Assembly (NCBI RefSeq): GCF_006364435.1
Contig: NZ_CP040977.1
Span: 744,001 to 808,000, forward strand
Source: Candidatus Methylopumilus universalis
GTDB lineage: Bacteria > Pseudomonadota > Gammaproteobacteria > Burkholderiales > Methylophilaceae
Direction of reading: 5' to 3'
Length of the DNA stretch: 64,000 nt
Shown here: positions 12,610-22,842 of the stretch, piece by piece
How positions within the stretch are numbered: position 1 is the stretch's first letter
How the letters are laid out: each line of letters begins with the position of its first letter
Made by a program: the position numbers and the translations under genes
Notes under the pieces: generated by a model
What the model saw: the letters and a program-made list of their open reading frames with translations, nothing else
Told to the model about the DNA's origin: nothing
The model's database searches: none

Positions 12610-13761
12610 TTAAACCGTTTTAACTTTCCACGCTTTATTCGCGTCTTGCATTAATATGCGATCACAATTATTTTCTTTAGCGTTCATATCACCAAATAAA
12701 TCAATGGCGACTGTTTCGCCTTGTTGGCGAAGTGATTCAATGGCATTTTGTAAGTCACGCTCGCTACCTTGGGGCGCTAGAATTGCTTTCGCTTTTTTTC
12801 CATTTGGGAATAAAGTGACAATATTTTTTAAATCCATCGTGAAGCCTGTGGCTGGTCGGTTACGACCGAATGATGCGCCAATATTGTCGTAGCGACCACC
12901 TAATGCAATGGGTGAATAACACTGATCTGCATATACTGAAAACACTAAACCATTGTGATACTGGTAGCCCCGAATATCACTCAAGTCATATGACACTTTA
13001 ATCTGATTGTTTTTTAAAGCCTGATCAAGTTGGTTTAAAAATTGCAACGCACTTTTAATAGCCTGATCTTGTGGCAATAATTTCTCAGCTTCTTCTAGAA
13101 CATTGACATCACCATAAAGACTCACTAATTCAATGAGAGCATCTCGATTTTTTTTATCTAATGATTTAGTTAAACCAATCACTTCTGATTTATCTTTTTT
13201 CTGCATCGCTTGATACAAAAGATCAAGTTGATCACGTTCCATATTGGATGATGCGATTAAGGACGTAAAAATATCAAGGTGATTAAAATCAATTACTGGA
13301 TTTTGAATACCGATGGTACTCAGTGTCTTAATTAAAAGCGTTTGTATTTCAAGATCAGCTTCGATGCCTTTAAACCCATAGAGCTCAGCTCCAATTTGGA
13401 ATGGCTCTCTTGACTGAAGAAAGCTGGCTGGCTTTGTTCTTAACACCGAGCCTGCGTAAGACAATCTTGTGACTTCATCATTTTGAATAAGGTGTGCATC
13501 AATACGTGCGACCTGAGGTGTGATATCAGCGCGAACACCCATAAGTCTTCCTGTCAACTGATCAACAACTTTAAATGTATCCAGATCCATATCCTGGCCA
13601 TTGCCATTTAAGGATTCAATGTATTCCAACATAGGGGGAATAACATATAAATAGCCGTGCGTTTGATAGAGATCAAGAATAGAGCGTCTTAATGACTCGA
13701 GATAGACTGCTTCATCGGGAAGCATGTCTTCAACATAATCTGGGAGTGTCCATTGATTCAT
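12610..13761 (-). CDS. hisZ: ATP phosphoribosyltransferase regulatory subunit
   Basis: HisRS-like protein without tRNA charging role; it activates the short form of HisG, the first enzyme of histidine biosynthesis. At 383 residues it is shorter than the real HisS (421 residues, also in this window at 28564-29829) and lacks the C-terminal anticodon-binding domain pattern. N-terminal YVEDMLPDEA, motif 2-like RADITPQVARIDAH and ALGGRYDNIGASFG are typical. It implies that the genome carries a short HisG. It lies 3 nt after the DUF2065 gene. Confidence 0.93.
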   Translation of the reverse strand: MNQWTLPDYVEDMLPDEAVYLESLRRSILDLYQTHGYLYVIPPMLEYIESLNGNGQDMDLDTFKVVDQLTGRLMGVRADITPQVARIDAHLIQNDEVTRLSYAGSVLRTKPASFLQSREPFQIGAELYGFKGIEADLEIQTLLIKTLSTIGIQNPVIDFNHLDIFTSLIASSNMERDQLDLLYQAMQKKDKSEVIGLTKSLDKKNRDALIELVSLYGDVNVLEEAEKLLPQDQAIKSALQFLNQLDQALKNNQIKVSYDLSDIRGYQYHNGLVFSVYADQCYSPIALGGRYDNIGASFGRNRPATGFTMDLKNIVTLFPNGKKAKAILAPQGSERDLQNAIESLRQQGETVAIDLFGDMNAKENNCDRILMQDANKAWKVKTV

Positions 13762-13764
13762 CAG

Positions 13765-13950
13765 CTAGCGGCCTAAAAATAAAAAAATTAATCCTAGTGA
13801 AAAAGATATCAAACCCATAAAACGAATCTGACCACCTTTCATGGTAATCATTTTTCTGAAAGTATTACGCCAACCCTCTGGAAAAAATAAGGGCATGAGA
13901 CCTTCTAAAATCAACATAAGACCAAAAGATGAAAAAAGCCAACTTTTCAT
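13765..13950 (-). CDS. DUF2065 small inner-membrane protein
   Basis: Only 61 residues with two hydrophobic segments (about 5-22 and 43-60) around a short basic loop, including the family-like LEGLMPLFFPEGWR. DUF2065 genes commonly follow hflC, as here with a 2-nt gap, and precede hisZ. No function is established; a link to the HflKC membrane complex is only suggested by position. Confidence 0.85.
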   Translation of the reverse strand: MKSWLFSSFGLMLILEGLMPLFFPEGWRNTFRKMITMKGGQIRFMGLISFSLGLIFLFLGR

Positions 13951-13952
13951 GG

Positions 13953-14828
13953 CTAATCTTTTTTCTTCTTAGAACTACGCATGTACCTTAAAAAATCTGA
14001 GGTTGGATCTAAGACCAACACGTCAGCTTTATCCTTAAAGCTTTTTTTGTAAGCTTCAATGCTTCGATAAAAGGCATAAAATTCGGGATTCTTAGCATAG
14101 GCATTGGCATAGATTTCTGAGGCCTTTGCATCGCCATCACCCTTTACTTTCTGTGCTTCTTTATAGGCTTCCGCAATAATGACATCACGCTGCTTTTCAG
14201 CATCAGCACGAATTTTTTCTGAAGCTGCAAAACCTTGTGAGCGCAACTCATTGGCCACTGATTTACGCTCAGCTTCCATACGCTGATAAACAGACTCACT
14301 CACCTCTTTAGGAAGATCAACGCGTCTTAAGCGCACATCTAAAATTTGAATACCCATCGAACGTAAATCTCGGTCCGCACGATCTGTCAGAATTTGCATA
14401 ATTTCACCACGTTCGCCTGATACGACATCATGAATGGTCCTTTTACCAAACTCCGCGCGTAATCCATCATTCACTGTTTGAGAGATTCTTCTCTCAGCTT
14501 GCACTTCATCACCCTTCACAGATACATAATATTTTGCAGGGTCGACAATTTTCCATTTAATGAATGAATCAACAAGTACGTTTTTCTTTTCGCTCGTGAT
14601 AAAACGATCAGGCTCTTGCCAATTCAGTGTCAAAATTCGATTGTCAAAAAACTGCACATTTTCGATGAGCGGTGTTTTGAAATAGAGCCCTGGCTCTTTT
14701 TTAATCGATATGATTTCACCTAAGCGAAATACAATGGCGTACTCTCTTTGATCTACAGTGAAAGTAGACATCGCTAAAATCATGATGCCTGCTAAAAAAC
14801 TCACCAATACATATGTAATATTTTTCAT
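13953..14828 (-). CDS. hflC: HflC, SPFH-domain regulator of FtsH protease
   Basis: One half of the HflKC complex that encloses FtsH in the inner membrane. The 291 residues start with an N-terminal membrane anchor (about 4-22), followed by the SPFH/band-7 domain (REYAIVFRLGEI, PGLYFKTPLIENVQFFDNR) and a long coiled-coil region with VDLPKEVSESVYQRMEAER. The C-terminal FLRYMRS is typical. It follows hflK by 5 nt in the same operon, and the two proteins alternate in the ring-like cage. Confidence 0.96.
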   Translation of the reverse strand: MKNITYVLVSFLAGIMILAMSTFTVDQREYAIVFRLGEIISIKKEPGLYFKTPLIENVQFFDNRILTLNWQEPDRFITSEKKNVLVDSFIKWKIVDPAKYYVSVKGDEVQAERRISQTVNDGLRAEFGKRTIHDVVSGERGEIMQILTDRADRDLRSMGIQILDVRLRRVDLPKEVSESVYQRMEAERKSVANELRSQGFAASEKIRADAEKQRDVIIAEAYKEAQKVKGDGDAKASEIYANAYAKNPEFYAFYRSIEAYKKSFKDKADVLVLDPTSDFLRYMRSSKKKKD

Positions 14829-14833
14829 ATTCT

Positions 14834-16036
14834 TTATCTCACTTCTCGTTCTCTTGATTTAAAGGCATCTCGCGTTCGCTCCACATTTTGCAGTGAAGAC
14901 TGATTCATGTCGACTTGCGGTATGACATCCACCCTGGGCGATGTTGTGTCTGGTGTTGCTTGCTGAATCAATTTATCCAAGGGCAAATAAAGCAAATTAT
15001 TCGAGTTTTTTTGATCGATAAATACTTTAGAAACACTCGATAAGATTTGCTCTTGAGCTTCAATATAAAGTCGATCTCTCATCACTTCGGGTGCACGATT
15101 ATATTGCGTCAATATTTGCTCGAAACGACTTGCGTTACCCTTCGCTTCATTTTCAACCCTTAAACGGTAGCCTTGCGCTTCTGCTGTGAGCCTTGATGCT
15201 GTGCCTTTGGCTTTCGGGATGATGTCATTGGCATAAGCTTGACCCTCATTTTTTTGTCGCTCTAAGTCTTGCTTAGCTTTTACAGCATCATCAAATGAAG
15301 CTTGCACCTGCTCTGGCGGCTGTGCATTTTGCATAGTGACACTTGTCACATTAATGCCCGTATTGTATCGATCCAAAATTTCTTGCATAAGTTTTTTGGC
15401 TTTGACTGCAATCTCTTCGCGACCTTCGTATAACGCAAAATCCATTTTACTTTTACCAACGATTTCGCGAATGGCCGTTTCAGCAGCGCCTCTTACTGAG
15501 GACTCCGCCGAACGATTATTAAATAAAAAATCTTCCACTGACTTTAAGTTGTATTGCACAGCAAATTGGAGGTCAATAATGTTTTCATCATCCGTTAACA
15601 TCAATGACTCTCTTAGTTCTTTTGACCTCGCAGCAGCATCGCCTGCAGAACGATAGCCAACTTCAATGGTTCGCACCTGTTCAAGGTTCACAACCTCAGC
15701 TGATTCAATCGGATATGGAATGTGCCAACGCGGTCCTGGCATGGTGACTTCTGTATTTTTGCCGAATCTTAAAACAACACCTCGTGAACCCTGATCTACG
15801 ATATAAAAGCCTGTGGCTGCCCAAAGTAGAACCACAATAAGGAGAATGGGTACGATAGGAAGTTGGTCATTTCCTGAGTTCGGTGTCGGATTACCTCCGG
15901 AAGATTTGGGTGTTTTTTGATCTATTTCTTTTTTACCAAATATACGCCCTATTTTTTTTCTTAAATCATTTAAAAGCTCGTCTAGATCAGGAGGTCCTTC
16001 TTCTTGGTTATTGTTTTGCCCAGAGTTTTTTGCCAT
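14834..16036 (-). CDS. hflK: HflK, SPFH-domain regulator of FtsH protease
   Basis: Partner of HflC, 400 residues. The N-terminal 60 residues are polar and cytoplasmic (GPPDLDELLNDLRKKIG is the family signature), followed by one membrane span near 64-82 (VPILLIVVLLWAATGFYIVD). The SPFH domain follows (GVVLRFGK, PGPRWHIPYPIE), then a coiled coil with QPPEQVQASFDDAVKAKQD. The C-terminal tail is Gln- and Arg-rich. Order hfq-hflX-hflK-hflC is preserved. Confidence 0.97.
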   Translation of the reverse strand: MAKNSGQNNNQEEGPPDLDELLNDLRKKIGRIFGKKEIDQKTPKSSGGNPTPNSGNDQLPIVPILLIVVLLWAATGFYIVDQGSRGVVLRFGKNTEVTMPGPRWHIPYPIESAEVVNLEQVRTIEVGYRSAGDAAARSKELRESLMLTDDENIIDLQFAVQYNLKSVEDFLFNNRSAESSVRGAAETAIREIVGKSKMDFALYEGREEIAVKAKKLMQEILDRYNTGINVTSVTMQNAQPPEQVQASFDDAVKAKQDLERQKNEGQAYANDIIPKAKGTASRLTAEAQGYRLRVENEAKGNASRFEQILTQYNRAPEVMRDRLYIEAQEQILSSVSKVFIDQKNSNNLLYLPLDKLIQQATPDTTSPRVDVIPQVDMNQSSLQNVERTRDAFKSREREVR

Positions 16037-16053
16037 AAATTTATACTATCTAA

Positions 16054-17193
16054 TTAATTAAGGGGATTTTCTTCAAATATTTTGGTTTCAGTTGACTGCT
16101 TTGCTACATGTAGTTGGAGGATAGCCTCTTTTAAAAGTTCAATACCCTCGCCTGTCTTTGCAGATAACTGAATAGTAGAAATTCTACCATATTCATCTTT
16201 TTCATGATTTGCCTTTATATCAAGTCTATCAATTTGATTTAAAACAAGAATTTGAGGTATTGCCGCCGCTTTTATTTCTTCTAGAATCTTATTCACCGCT
16301 GCGATTTGCTCGCTATGATTTGGGTTGGCCATATTCACGACATGAAGAAGTAAATCAGCCTCTCTTGACTCTTCAAGGGTCGATTTAAATGCCTCAATTA
16401 AGGTAGTAGGAAGCGCCTTAATAAAACCCACCGTATCTGAGATTACGCATTCCACCCCTTCTTGAATAAAAAGTTTTCGAGAGGTGGTATCTAGTGTTGC
16501 GAAAAGCTGATTCATCGCTAATGCATTCGCATGCGTCAGCTGGTTAAAGAGTGTGGATTTACCGGCATTGGTATAACCTACAATGGAAATGTTCAATACA
16601 TTCGAGCGACTTCTTTTTTTTCGCTGCATCGTGCGTTGTCGTTTTAATTTATCTAGTTTTTCTTTCAACTGCTTAATGCGAAGTTTTAACATGCGGCGGT
16701 CAAGTTCTAATTGTTTTTCACCGGGGCCTCCCCTGACACCAATCCCCCCTTTTTGCCTTTCTAAGTGACTCCAGCCTTTAATCAGTCTTGTCGATAAATG
16801 ATCAAGCTGGGCTAATTCGACCTGAAGTTTTCCCTCGTGACTTTTAGCGCGCTTTGCAAAAATTAATAAGATGAGTGCGGTGCGATCAAAGATGCGTGTA
16901 CTAAAATATTTTTCTAAGTTTCGCTCTTGGGAGGGGCTGAGGTTATGATTAAAAATGACGGTATCAGCTTTTGACTCTTGAATGATGAACTTCACTTCTT
17001 CGGCTTTTCCTGAACCCAAAAAATACTTAGGATCGGGTGCCGATCTCTTAATATTCACTGTGCTCACAATTTTCATGTCAGCACTTAATACGAGCTCTTT
17101 AATTTCTTCGACACTCTCTTCGAAATCGGTATCCCCAAAATTAATACTAATAACGCAAGCAGACTTTCCTTCGTTAGGACGTTCAAACATCAA
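16054..17193 (-). CDS. hflX: GTPase HflX, ribosome-associated
   Basis: OBG-HflX family GTPase that binds the 50S subunit and splits stalled ribosomes in stress. The 379 residues show the N-terminal HflX domain ([15 protein letters not shown]), the glycine-rich [19 protein letters not shown] linker, and the G domain: G1 [15 protein letters not shown]3 DTVGF, G4 NQID. The start overlaps the hfq stop by 4 bp. It is somewhat shorter at the C-terminus than the E. coli protein. Confidence 0.96.
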   Translation of the reverse strand: MMFERPNEGKSACVISINFGDTDFEESVEEIKELVLSADMKIVSTVNIKRSAPDPKYFLGSGKAEEVKFIIQESKADTVIFNHNLSPSQERNLEKYFSTRIFDRTALILLIFAKRAKSHEGKLQVELAQLDHLSTRLIKGWSHLERQKGGIGVRGGPGEKQLELDRRMLKLRIKQLKEKLDKLKRQRTMQRKKRSRSNVLNISIVGYTNAGKSTLFNQLTHANALAMNQLFATLDTTSRKLFIQEGVECVISDTVGFIKALPTTLIEAFKSTLEESREADLLLHVVNMANPNHSEQIAAVNKILEEIKAAAIPQILVLNQIDRLDIKANHEKDEYGRISTIQLSAKTGEGIELLKEAILQLHVAKQSTETKIFEENPLN

Positions 17194-17426
17194 TCGTCAT
17201 CTGCTGGTGGCTCGATATTGACATTGCGCATGGGCACAATCGTTGAAATAGCATGTTTATAGACGAGTTGACTGACAGTATTTTTTAATAAAATAGCGTA
17301 CTGATCGAATGACTCAATATTACCTTGCAGCTTAATACCGTTCATCAAATAAATGGAGACTGATACATGTTCTTTTCTGAGTTGATTTAAAAACTCATCT
17401 TGTAAATGTGTATTCTTTTTTTCCAT
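17190..17426 (-). CDS. hfq: RNA chaperone Hfq
   Basis: Sm-like hexameric RNA chaperone pairing small RNAs with mRNAs. Sm1 ([27 protein letters not shown]) and Sm2 ([11 protein letters not shown]) motifs are intact. I chose the ATG at 17426 (78 residues, [13 protein letters not shown]) over the in-frame TTG at 17438, because homologues start close to the LQD motif and GGAA lies 6 nt upstream. The C-terminal tail after Sm2 is very short, as often in betaproteobacteria. It heads hfq-hflX-hflK-hflC, 18 nt after gltX. Confidence 0.97.
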   Translation of the reverse strand: MEKKNTHLQDEFLNQLRKEHVSVSIYLMNGIKLQGNIESFDQYAILLKNTVSQLVYKHAISTIVPMRNVNIEPPADDD

Positions 17427-17444
17427 AGAGGATTCCAAATATAG

Positions 17445-18836
17445 TTATAAGTAAAGATTCAATCGTTTCATCGTTTCATCGCGTCCTAAGATCGCCATCA
17501 CAGCATCAATACTTGGTGATTGTGCGATACCTGTCAAAAGAACACGCAGTGGCATCGCAAGTTTTGGAAATTTAATCGCATGTAAAGTCACCACTTCATT
17601 CATTACATTATGAATGGCTTCTTTCGTCCAATCAATCTTATTTAAAGAGGCTTGAAAAGATTTAATAAGCTCTAAGGCTTCAGCATTAATATGCTTTTCA
17701 AAATCTTGCTGATTCGGCTTTTGAACTTCAAATATATAAGCGATATCCTTCGCAAGATTTGTTAAATGGTTTGCGCGCTCGCGATGAATATCAATTGCAC
17801 CTATTAAGAGATTTTGATCGATAGGCGTATGAACCACTTTTTTTAGATAGGGCTCTATAGCCGAACTTATGCGATCAAGTGGAAGTGTTTTGATGTAATG
17901 GCTATTAAGCCAATCTAATTTTTCAGTATTAAATTGTGCAGATGAGGAAGTGATATGGTCCAAATCAAACCATTGACAAAAGTCAGTCATGCTAAAAATT
18001 TCGTCATCGCCATGACTCCATCCGAGCCGGGCTAAATAATTGAGAATCGCCTCAGGCAAATAACCTTGATCAAAATATTGCATCACACTGACAGCGCCAT
18101 GTCTTTTAGATAGCTTTTGGCCATCATCGCCTAATATCATCGATAGATGCGCATAGGCTGGAATGTTTGCATTTAGAGCTTTCAAGAGATTAATTTGACG
18201 TGGTGTATTATTAATATGATCATCCCCGCGAATGACATGTGTCACTTTCATTTCCCAATCATCAATCACCACACAAAAATTATAGGTAGGTGTGCCATCT
18301 CCTCTTGCAATGACGAGATCATCAAGTTCTTCATTCGCAATCGTGATTTCACCTTTCACTAAATCATGCCAAGACACAACACCTGATGTTGGATTTTTAA
18401 AACGCACGACCGGTTGAATGTTCTTAGGCGTTGGGGGTAAACTTTTTCCAGGTTCAGGCCGCCACTTACCATCATACTTTGGCTTTAAGCCTGCTTTCAT
18501 TTGTGATTCACGCAACACTTCTAATTCTTCTTTGGATGAATAACAAAGGTAGGCTTTATCTTCTTTAATCAATTGATCAATATATTGTTTGTACACAGCC
18601 ATGCGTTTTGTTTGATAGATAGGACCTTCATCGAAATCAAGATGAAGCCATGTCATACCATCCATAATGGCTTCTACTGCTTCAGGGGTTGATCTTTCTA
18701 TATCAGTATCTTCAATACGTAAGATAAATTGGCCCCGATGTCTTTTGGCATAAGCCCAAGAAAATAATGCAGTCCTCGCGCCACCAATATGAAGATAACC
18801 TGTGGGGCTCGGTGCAAAACGGGTGACAACGGTCAT
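17445..18836 (-). CDS. gltX: Glutamate--tRNA ligase
   Basis: Class I aminoacyl-tRNA synthetase charging tRNA-Glu. The 463 residues carry the HIGH-equivalent GYLHIGGARTALFSWAYAK, the RIEDTD substrate motif and the KMSKS-equivalent KLSKRHGAVSV near 240. The all-helical anticodon-binding half follows. It sits between rimO and hfq, an unusual place: in related genomes der or yfg genes usually precede hfq. Discriminating versus non-discriminating charging was not judged. Confidence 0.97.
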   Translation of the reverse strand: MTVVTRFAPSPTGYLHIGGARTALFSWAYAKRHRGQFILRIEDTDIERSTPEAVEAIMDGMTWLHLDFDEGPIYQTKRMAVYKQYIDQLIKEDKAYLCYSSKEELEVLRESQMKAGLKPKYDGKWRPEPGKSLPPTPKNIQPVVRFKNPTSGVVSWHDLVKGEITIANEELDDLVIARGDGTPTYNFCVVIDDWEMKVTHVIRGDDHINNTPRQINLLKALNANIPAYAHLSMILGDDGQKLSKRHGAVSVMQYFDQGYLPEAILNYLARLGWSHGDDEIFSMTDFCQWFDLDHITSSSAQFNTEKLDWLNSHYIKTLPLDRISSAIEPYLKKVVHTPIDQNLLIGAIDIHRERANHLTNLAKDIAYIFEVQKPNQQDFEKHINAEALELIKSFQASLNKIDWTKEAIHNVMNEVVTLHAIKFPKLAMPLRVLLTGIAQSPSIDAVMAILGRDETMKRLNLYL

Positions 18837-18848
18837 AGGGATTTCTTC

Positions 18849-20168
18849 TTAAACATTAGGGCCTGCGAACAAATCATGTTGATCATAAGATTCAATTTTA
18901 ACATCGACAAAATCACCTGGCTTTAAAAGCTTGCCGTCCCTTAAATAAACTTTGCCATCTATATCGGGTGCATCTGCCATCGATCTTGCAATCGCATAAT
19001 CACCGTCATGACTATCGACTAAAACGGTGAATGTTTGCCCCACTTTGGATTCGAGTTTTTGATGACTAATGCGCGCTTGGGTTTCCATAAATTTTTGTAA
19101 TCGTTCTTCTTTAATGTCTTCAGGGACTTGGCCCTCTAGAAGATTTGCACTCGCACCATCCACAGGCGAATATTTGAAACAACCGACACGATCTAATTGG
19201 GCCTCTTCAAGAAAATCTAAAAGCGCTTCAAATTCAGCCTCGGTCTCTCCTGGAAAGCCTACGATAAAAGTACTGCGTATCGTGATATCAGGACACACTT
19301 CTCTCCATTTGTTGATACGCAAAAGATTATTCTCAGCACTTGCAGGACGTTTCATGAGTTTTAAAATCCGAGGGCTTGCATGTTGGAAAGGCACATCAAG
19401 ATAAGGCAAAATCGAACCCTCACTCATCAAAGGAATGATGTCATCGACATGAGGATAAGGATAAACATAATGCATTCTGATCCAGACTCCTAAAGATCCA
19501 AGAGCTTGAGCTAAATCATACAGTTTAGTTTTAACGGGGCGACCATTCCAAAAACCACTTCGATATTTGATATCCACACCATAAGCACTTGTGTCTTGTG
19601 AAATCACTAAAATTTCTGATACACCACTATTAACTAGCGTTTCCGCTTCAGTCATCACATCATCAATCGAACGACTCACCAGGTCTCCACGCATGGATGG
19701 AATAATACAAAATGAACATCGATGATTGCAGCCTTCTGAAATTTTTAAATAAGCGTAATGTTTAGGCGTTAAACGAATGCCTTGAGGTGGCACTAAATCA
19801 CTAAAAGGATCATGTGGCTTTTCTAGGTGGGTATGCACAGCCGACATCACTTCATTTAATGCATGCGGTCCTGTAATGGCGAGTAAATTTGGATACTCTT
19901 TTTCAATGATGTCTTTTTTGGCACCCAAACAACCCGTGACTATCACTTTGCCATTTTTTTTAACGGCTTCACCAATCGCATCCATCGATTCTTTAACCGC
20001 TGAATCAATAAAACCACAGGTATTCACTACAACCAGATCAGCATCTTGATATGACTTAGAAATGTCATAACCTTCTGCACGTAATTGCGTCAATATTCTT
20101 TCAGAATCTGAACCGGCTTTGGGGCAGCCTAAGGATACAAAACCTACTTTAGGAGTATGTAACGCCAT
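18849..20168 (-). CDS. rimO: Ribosomal protein S12 methylthiotransferase RimO
   Basis: Radical SAM enzyme that methylthiolates an aspartate of ribosomal protein S12. In order: UPF0004 domain with [23 protein letters not shown] and VTGCLGAKK cysteines for the second cluster; radical SAM site [22 protein letters not shown]; and a C-terminal TRAM domain. 439 residues fit RimO rather than MiaB (SLGCPKA start). The ATG at 20168 overlaps the ZIP transporter stop by one base. Confidence 0.95.
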   Translation of the reverse strand: MALHTPKVGFVSLGCPKAGSDSERILTQLRAEGYDISKSYQDADLVVVNTCGFIDSAVKESMDAIGEAVKKNGKVIVTGCLGAKKDIIEKEYPNLLAITGPHALNEVMSAVHTHLEKPHDPFSDLVPPQGIRLTPKHYAYLKISEGCNHRCSFCIIPSMRGDLVSRSIDDVMTEAETLVNSGVSEILVISQDTSAYGVDIKYRSGFWNGRPVKTKLYDLAQALGSLGVWIRMHYVYPYPHVDDIIPLMSEGSILPYLDVPFQHASPRILKLMKRPASAENNLLRINKWREVCPDITIRSTFIVGFPGETEAEFEALLDFLEEAQLDRVGCFKYSPVDGASANLLEGQVPEDIKEERLQKFMETQARISHQKLESKVGQTFTVLVDSHDGDYAIARSMADAPDIDGKVYLRDGKLLKPGDFVDVKIESYDQHDLFAGPNV

Positions 20169-20965
20169 TAGCCTTCAACAATCCATTGTGTGAGAGCCAC
20201 AGATGCAACGCCTAACACGATAAGTGCGACTTGAAATATAGTGGAACGTAATTCAGTTTTTTTATGTAGGCCTGGAATCAAATCAGCGATTGATACATAA
20301 ATCATACTGGATGCTGCAAGCGCTAAAATAAATGGCACCCAGTCCATCATGGACTCCAAAATGAAATAAGCTAATAGCCCGCCTAAAACAGTAAAAGAAC
20401 TTGCGAGAAGATTAAAAATAAAAGCTTCTTTTTTCTTATACCCCGAATGAAGCAGAATTAAAAAATTACCTACTTCTTGAGGGATCTCGTGCGCAATAAT
20501 TGCTAATGCTGTCACGATACCTACACTGGTACTCACCATAAAAGCCGAACCAATTAAGATACCATCAACAAAATTATGAAATAAGTCACCGACCATAATC
20601 ATGCTACCGCTTCGTCCTGCATCATGACTATGTTGATGATTTTTAGAAGCATGGCTGTCTTGATGCACGTCATGCACTTCACAATGGTCACCATGACAGT
20701 GACGCCATAACAATAATTTTTCTAACACAAAAAATAAAAGAATGCCGAATAAAACGACAAAGGTTATCGCTTCTATATGATTGGTAAGTTTAAAAGCATG
20801 AGGTAATATTTCTAAGAAAACTGCACCCAACATGGCACCCACAGCGTAACTTACTAAATGAGAAACAAGATGCGTTCTTGTATTCATTGTTACGAGCGCT
20901 GCAGCAGTCACGCTTAATAAACCACCGATAAAGCAAGAAAATAGAATCCAAAGAAGTGTATGCAT
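20168..20965 (-). CDS. ZIP-family divalent metal transporter
   Basis: Inner-membrane transporter of 265 residues with about eight hydrophobic segments. The metal-site motifs of ZIP proteins are present: [10 protein letters not shown] in TM4 and [10 protein letters not shown] in TM5. Between TM3 and TM4 is a histidine-rich loop (about residues 88-117) with [17 protein letters not shown], a likely zinc-sensing or -collecting element. Zinc uptake is the usual role; iron or manganese transport is possible. No Zur box was identified in the 61-bp upstream gap. Confidence 0.9.
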   Translation of the reverse strand: MHTLLWILFSCFIGGLLSVTAAALVTMNTRTHLVSHLVSYAVGAMLGAVFLEILPHAFKLTNHIEAITFVVLFGILLFFVLEKLLLWRHCHGDHCEVHDVHQDSHASKNHQHSHDAGRSGSMIMVGDLFHNFVDGILIGSAFMVSTSVGIVTALAIIAHEIPQEVGNFLILLHSGYKKKEAFIFNLLASSFTVLGGLLAYFILESMMDWVPFILALAASSMIYVSIADLIPGLHKKTELRSTIFQVALIVLGVASVALTQWIVEG

Positions 20966-21026
20966 GAGGTTAAACTATGGTGAAATAATTAAGCATTATA
21001 ACGAAACTTGAAATGATTGGATGTCT

Positions 21027-21761
21027 TTATGCATCGATCCAGATGAGGGAGGCCATTCTGCCTGTCATGCCATCACGCCTATAGGAAAAATACTCTAATT
21101 CATTAGCAAAAGTGCAGTAATCATCCGACATGCTGCCGCCATAAATTTGGTGGACACCACATCCATTGAGTCTTATTTTGGCAAGCGTGTAAATATCAGC
21201 TAACCATTTTTGATCTGAAATTAAATGAAAAGCTTTTTCAGACTCAATATGTTTTTCGCAAAAACTATTTTTTACATCAAAGCCTACTTCAAAATGCTTT
21301 TGACTGATGGCAGGTCCTAACCACACAAGACAATCATTTGGCGAGACATTCATTTTCTCAATGGTATTTTCAATGACACCATTTAAAAGGCCACGCCAAC
21401 CGGCATGAATAGCAGCCACTATTGTCCCCTCATTATTTGTCACTAATAAAGGTAAACAATCAGCTGTCTGAACAACACATATTGTATTTGTTTCTATCGT
21501 ATAAGAAGCATCTGCATTAAATGAGAGTGAAGGGAGTTTTATCACATCCACACTATGCGTCTGATTTAGCCAATGAGGCGCGCTAGGTAAAAATTGATTA
21601 AGTCGATCGCGATTCAAATGAACAGCATTGATGTCGTCATTCACATGTGTCGCTAAATTAAAACTGTTGTATTTGCCTTGGCTGTTTCCCTCAGCTCTCA
21701 GCGTTTGCATGGATTTAATATGCGAAGGTGCAGGCCAGTCTGGAATAAAAAAATTACTCAT
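21027..21761 (-). CDS. pgeF: Peptidoglycan editing factor / multicopper-like nucleoside hydrolase (YfiH)
   Basis: 244-residue DUF152/YfiH protein. Copper/zinc-site motifs are seen in QTHSVDVI, QTADCLPLLV and AAIHAGWRGL, followed by WLGPAISQKHFEVG. Family members correct misincorporated serine in peptidoglycan precursors and show laccase-like or purine nucleoside phosphorylase activity. I chose the ATG at 21761 (MSNFFIPDWPAP) because homologues begin near I-x-P-DWP; the longer frame to 21818 has unrelated residues. The start overlaps the rluD stop by 8 bp, with GGAGG just upstream, so coupling with rluD is likely. Confidence 0.92.
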   Translation of the reverse strand: MSNFFIPDWPAPSHIKSMQTLRAEGNSQGKYNSFNLATHVNDDINAVHLNRDRLNQFLPSAPHWLNQTHSVDVIKLPSLSFNADASYTIETNTICVVQTADCLPLLVTNNEGTIVAAIHAGWRGLLNGVIENTIEKMNVSPNDCLVWLGPAISQKHFEVGFDVKNSFCEKHIESEKAFHLISDQKWLADIYTLAKIRLNGCGVHQIYGGSMSDDYCTFANELEYFSYRRDGMTGRMASLIWIDA

Positions 21762-22800
21762 CATCCTCCAGCATGTCATCATCGATATCGTCACTGACCT
21801 CATCAAGATAGTCATCAAAACTTAAATCTTCTAGAGGTTCTGTAACACCCACCTGCTCAGCTCGAATGATTTCAAGTAAAACCTTCATATCATCGGGTAA
21901 ATCAATCGACCATTCCATCGCCTCACCACTTAATGGATGAATCAGTCCTAAGCGAATCGCGTGAAGTGCTTGACGATTAAAACCTAACACATGCTGGCGT
22001 AACTCATCACTCATGGATTTAATCGGCATAATACTTTTTAAACCATAGACAGGGTCGCCCACAATAGGTGCTTTTAAATATTGCATATGCACTCGAATTT
22101 GATGTGTACGACCTGTCTCAAGATTGCATCTTAAGTAAGTGTGAACGCCAAATCGCTCTAAAATCTCATAATGCGTAATCGCTGGCCTACCGGATAAATG
22201 AATAGCCATGCGAGTGCGAATGGATGGATGCCGGCCAATGGGCTGATTCACTGTGCCATTTTTCCATAACTGTCCCCACACAATCGCTCGATATTCTCTT
22301 TTTACAGATCTTGCTTGAAGTTGTTGCACGAGATGTGTTTGTGCATTTAAGGTCTTAGCCACGACTAGAAGCCCGCTGGTTTCTTTATCCAATCGATGCA
22401 CAATACCGCAGCGAGGGATATGTGCGATATCTGGCATATGATGCAGAAGCGCATTCAGAAGCGTGCCAGACCAATTGCCAATTGCCGGGTGAACCACCAT
22501 GCCGGCGGGTTTGTTAATGACGAGCAATGTCTCGTCTTCAAAAATAATATGAAGCGGAATCGCTTCAGGTAAAAATGCATTGTTCTCTGGGTTTGATTGA
22601 ACGATGACTTTAATTTCATCCCCCGCATACACCTTATGTTTTACTGACACATAGGATTGATTCACCAGCACGAACTCATCTTTAATCCATTCTTGCAATT
22701 TGGAGCGAGAAAATTCCGGTAAAAGTTGCTGCAAAGCCACATCCACCCTTAAGCCGGCGTGCGTATCTGGGACGATCAATAATCTTTCATCATCATTCAT
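21754..22800 (-). CDS. rluD: 23S rRNA pseudouridine(1911/1915/1917) synthase
   Basis: Makes pseudouridines in helix 69 of 23S rRNA. The 348 residues show an S4-like RNA-binding N-terminus (LPEFSRSKLQEWIKDEFVLVN) and the catalytic motif GIVHRLDKETSGLLVVAKT with its aspartate. C-terminal HQIRVHMQYLKAPIVGDPVYG is typical. An unusual Asp/Glu-rich tail of about 25 residues ends the protein and contains the pgeF overlap. It is divergent from bamD, a well-conserved arrangement. Confidence 0.95.
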   Translation of the reverse strand: MNDDERLLIVPDTHAGLRVDVALQQLLPEFSRSKLQEWIKDEFVLVNQSYVSVKHKVYAGDEIKVIVQSNPENNAFLPEAIPLHIIFEDETLLVINKPAGMVVHPAIGNWSGTLLNALLHHMPDIAHIPRCGIVHRLDKETSGLLVVAKTLNAQTHLVQQLQARSVKREYRAIVWGQLWKNGTVNQPIGRHPSIRTRMAIHLSGRPAITHYEILERFGVHTYLRCNLETGRTHQIRVHMQYLKAPIVGDPVYGLKSIMPIKSMSDELRQHVLGFNRQALHAIRLGLIHPLSGEAMEWSIDLPDDMKVLLEIIRAEQVGVTEPLEDLSFDDYLDEVSDDIDDDMLEDDE

Positions 22801-22805
22801 AATGC

Positions 22806-22811
22806 TATAAT
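22806..22811 (+). promoter_or_regulatory. Candidate -10 element for bamD
   Basis: A perfect TATAAT lies 31 nt upstream of the bamD start in the 42-bp gap shared with divergent rluD. The matching -35 position (about 22783-22788, inside the rluD start region) is a poor match, so only the -10 is supported. Confidence 0.35.
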
Positions 22812-22842
22812 TCTTCGTATATTTTTATAGTTAAAGGTTCGT

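Noticed and set aside
12610-13761. hisZ as a second histidyl-tRNA synthetase
   Set aside because: It is shorter, lacks the anticodon-binding domain pattern, and a normal hisS exists at 28564-29829.
21762-21818. Longer N-terminus for pgeF
   Set aside because: It overlaps the acidic tail of rluD out of frame and is rich in Met without family similarity.
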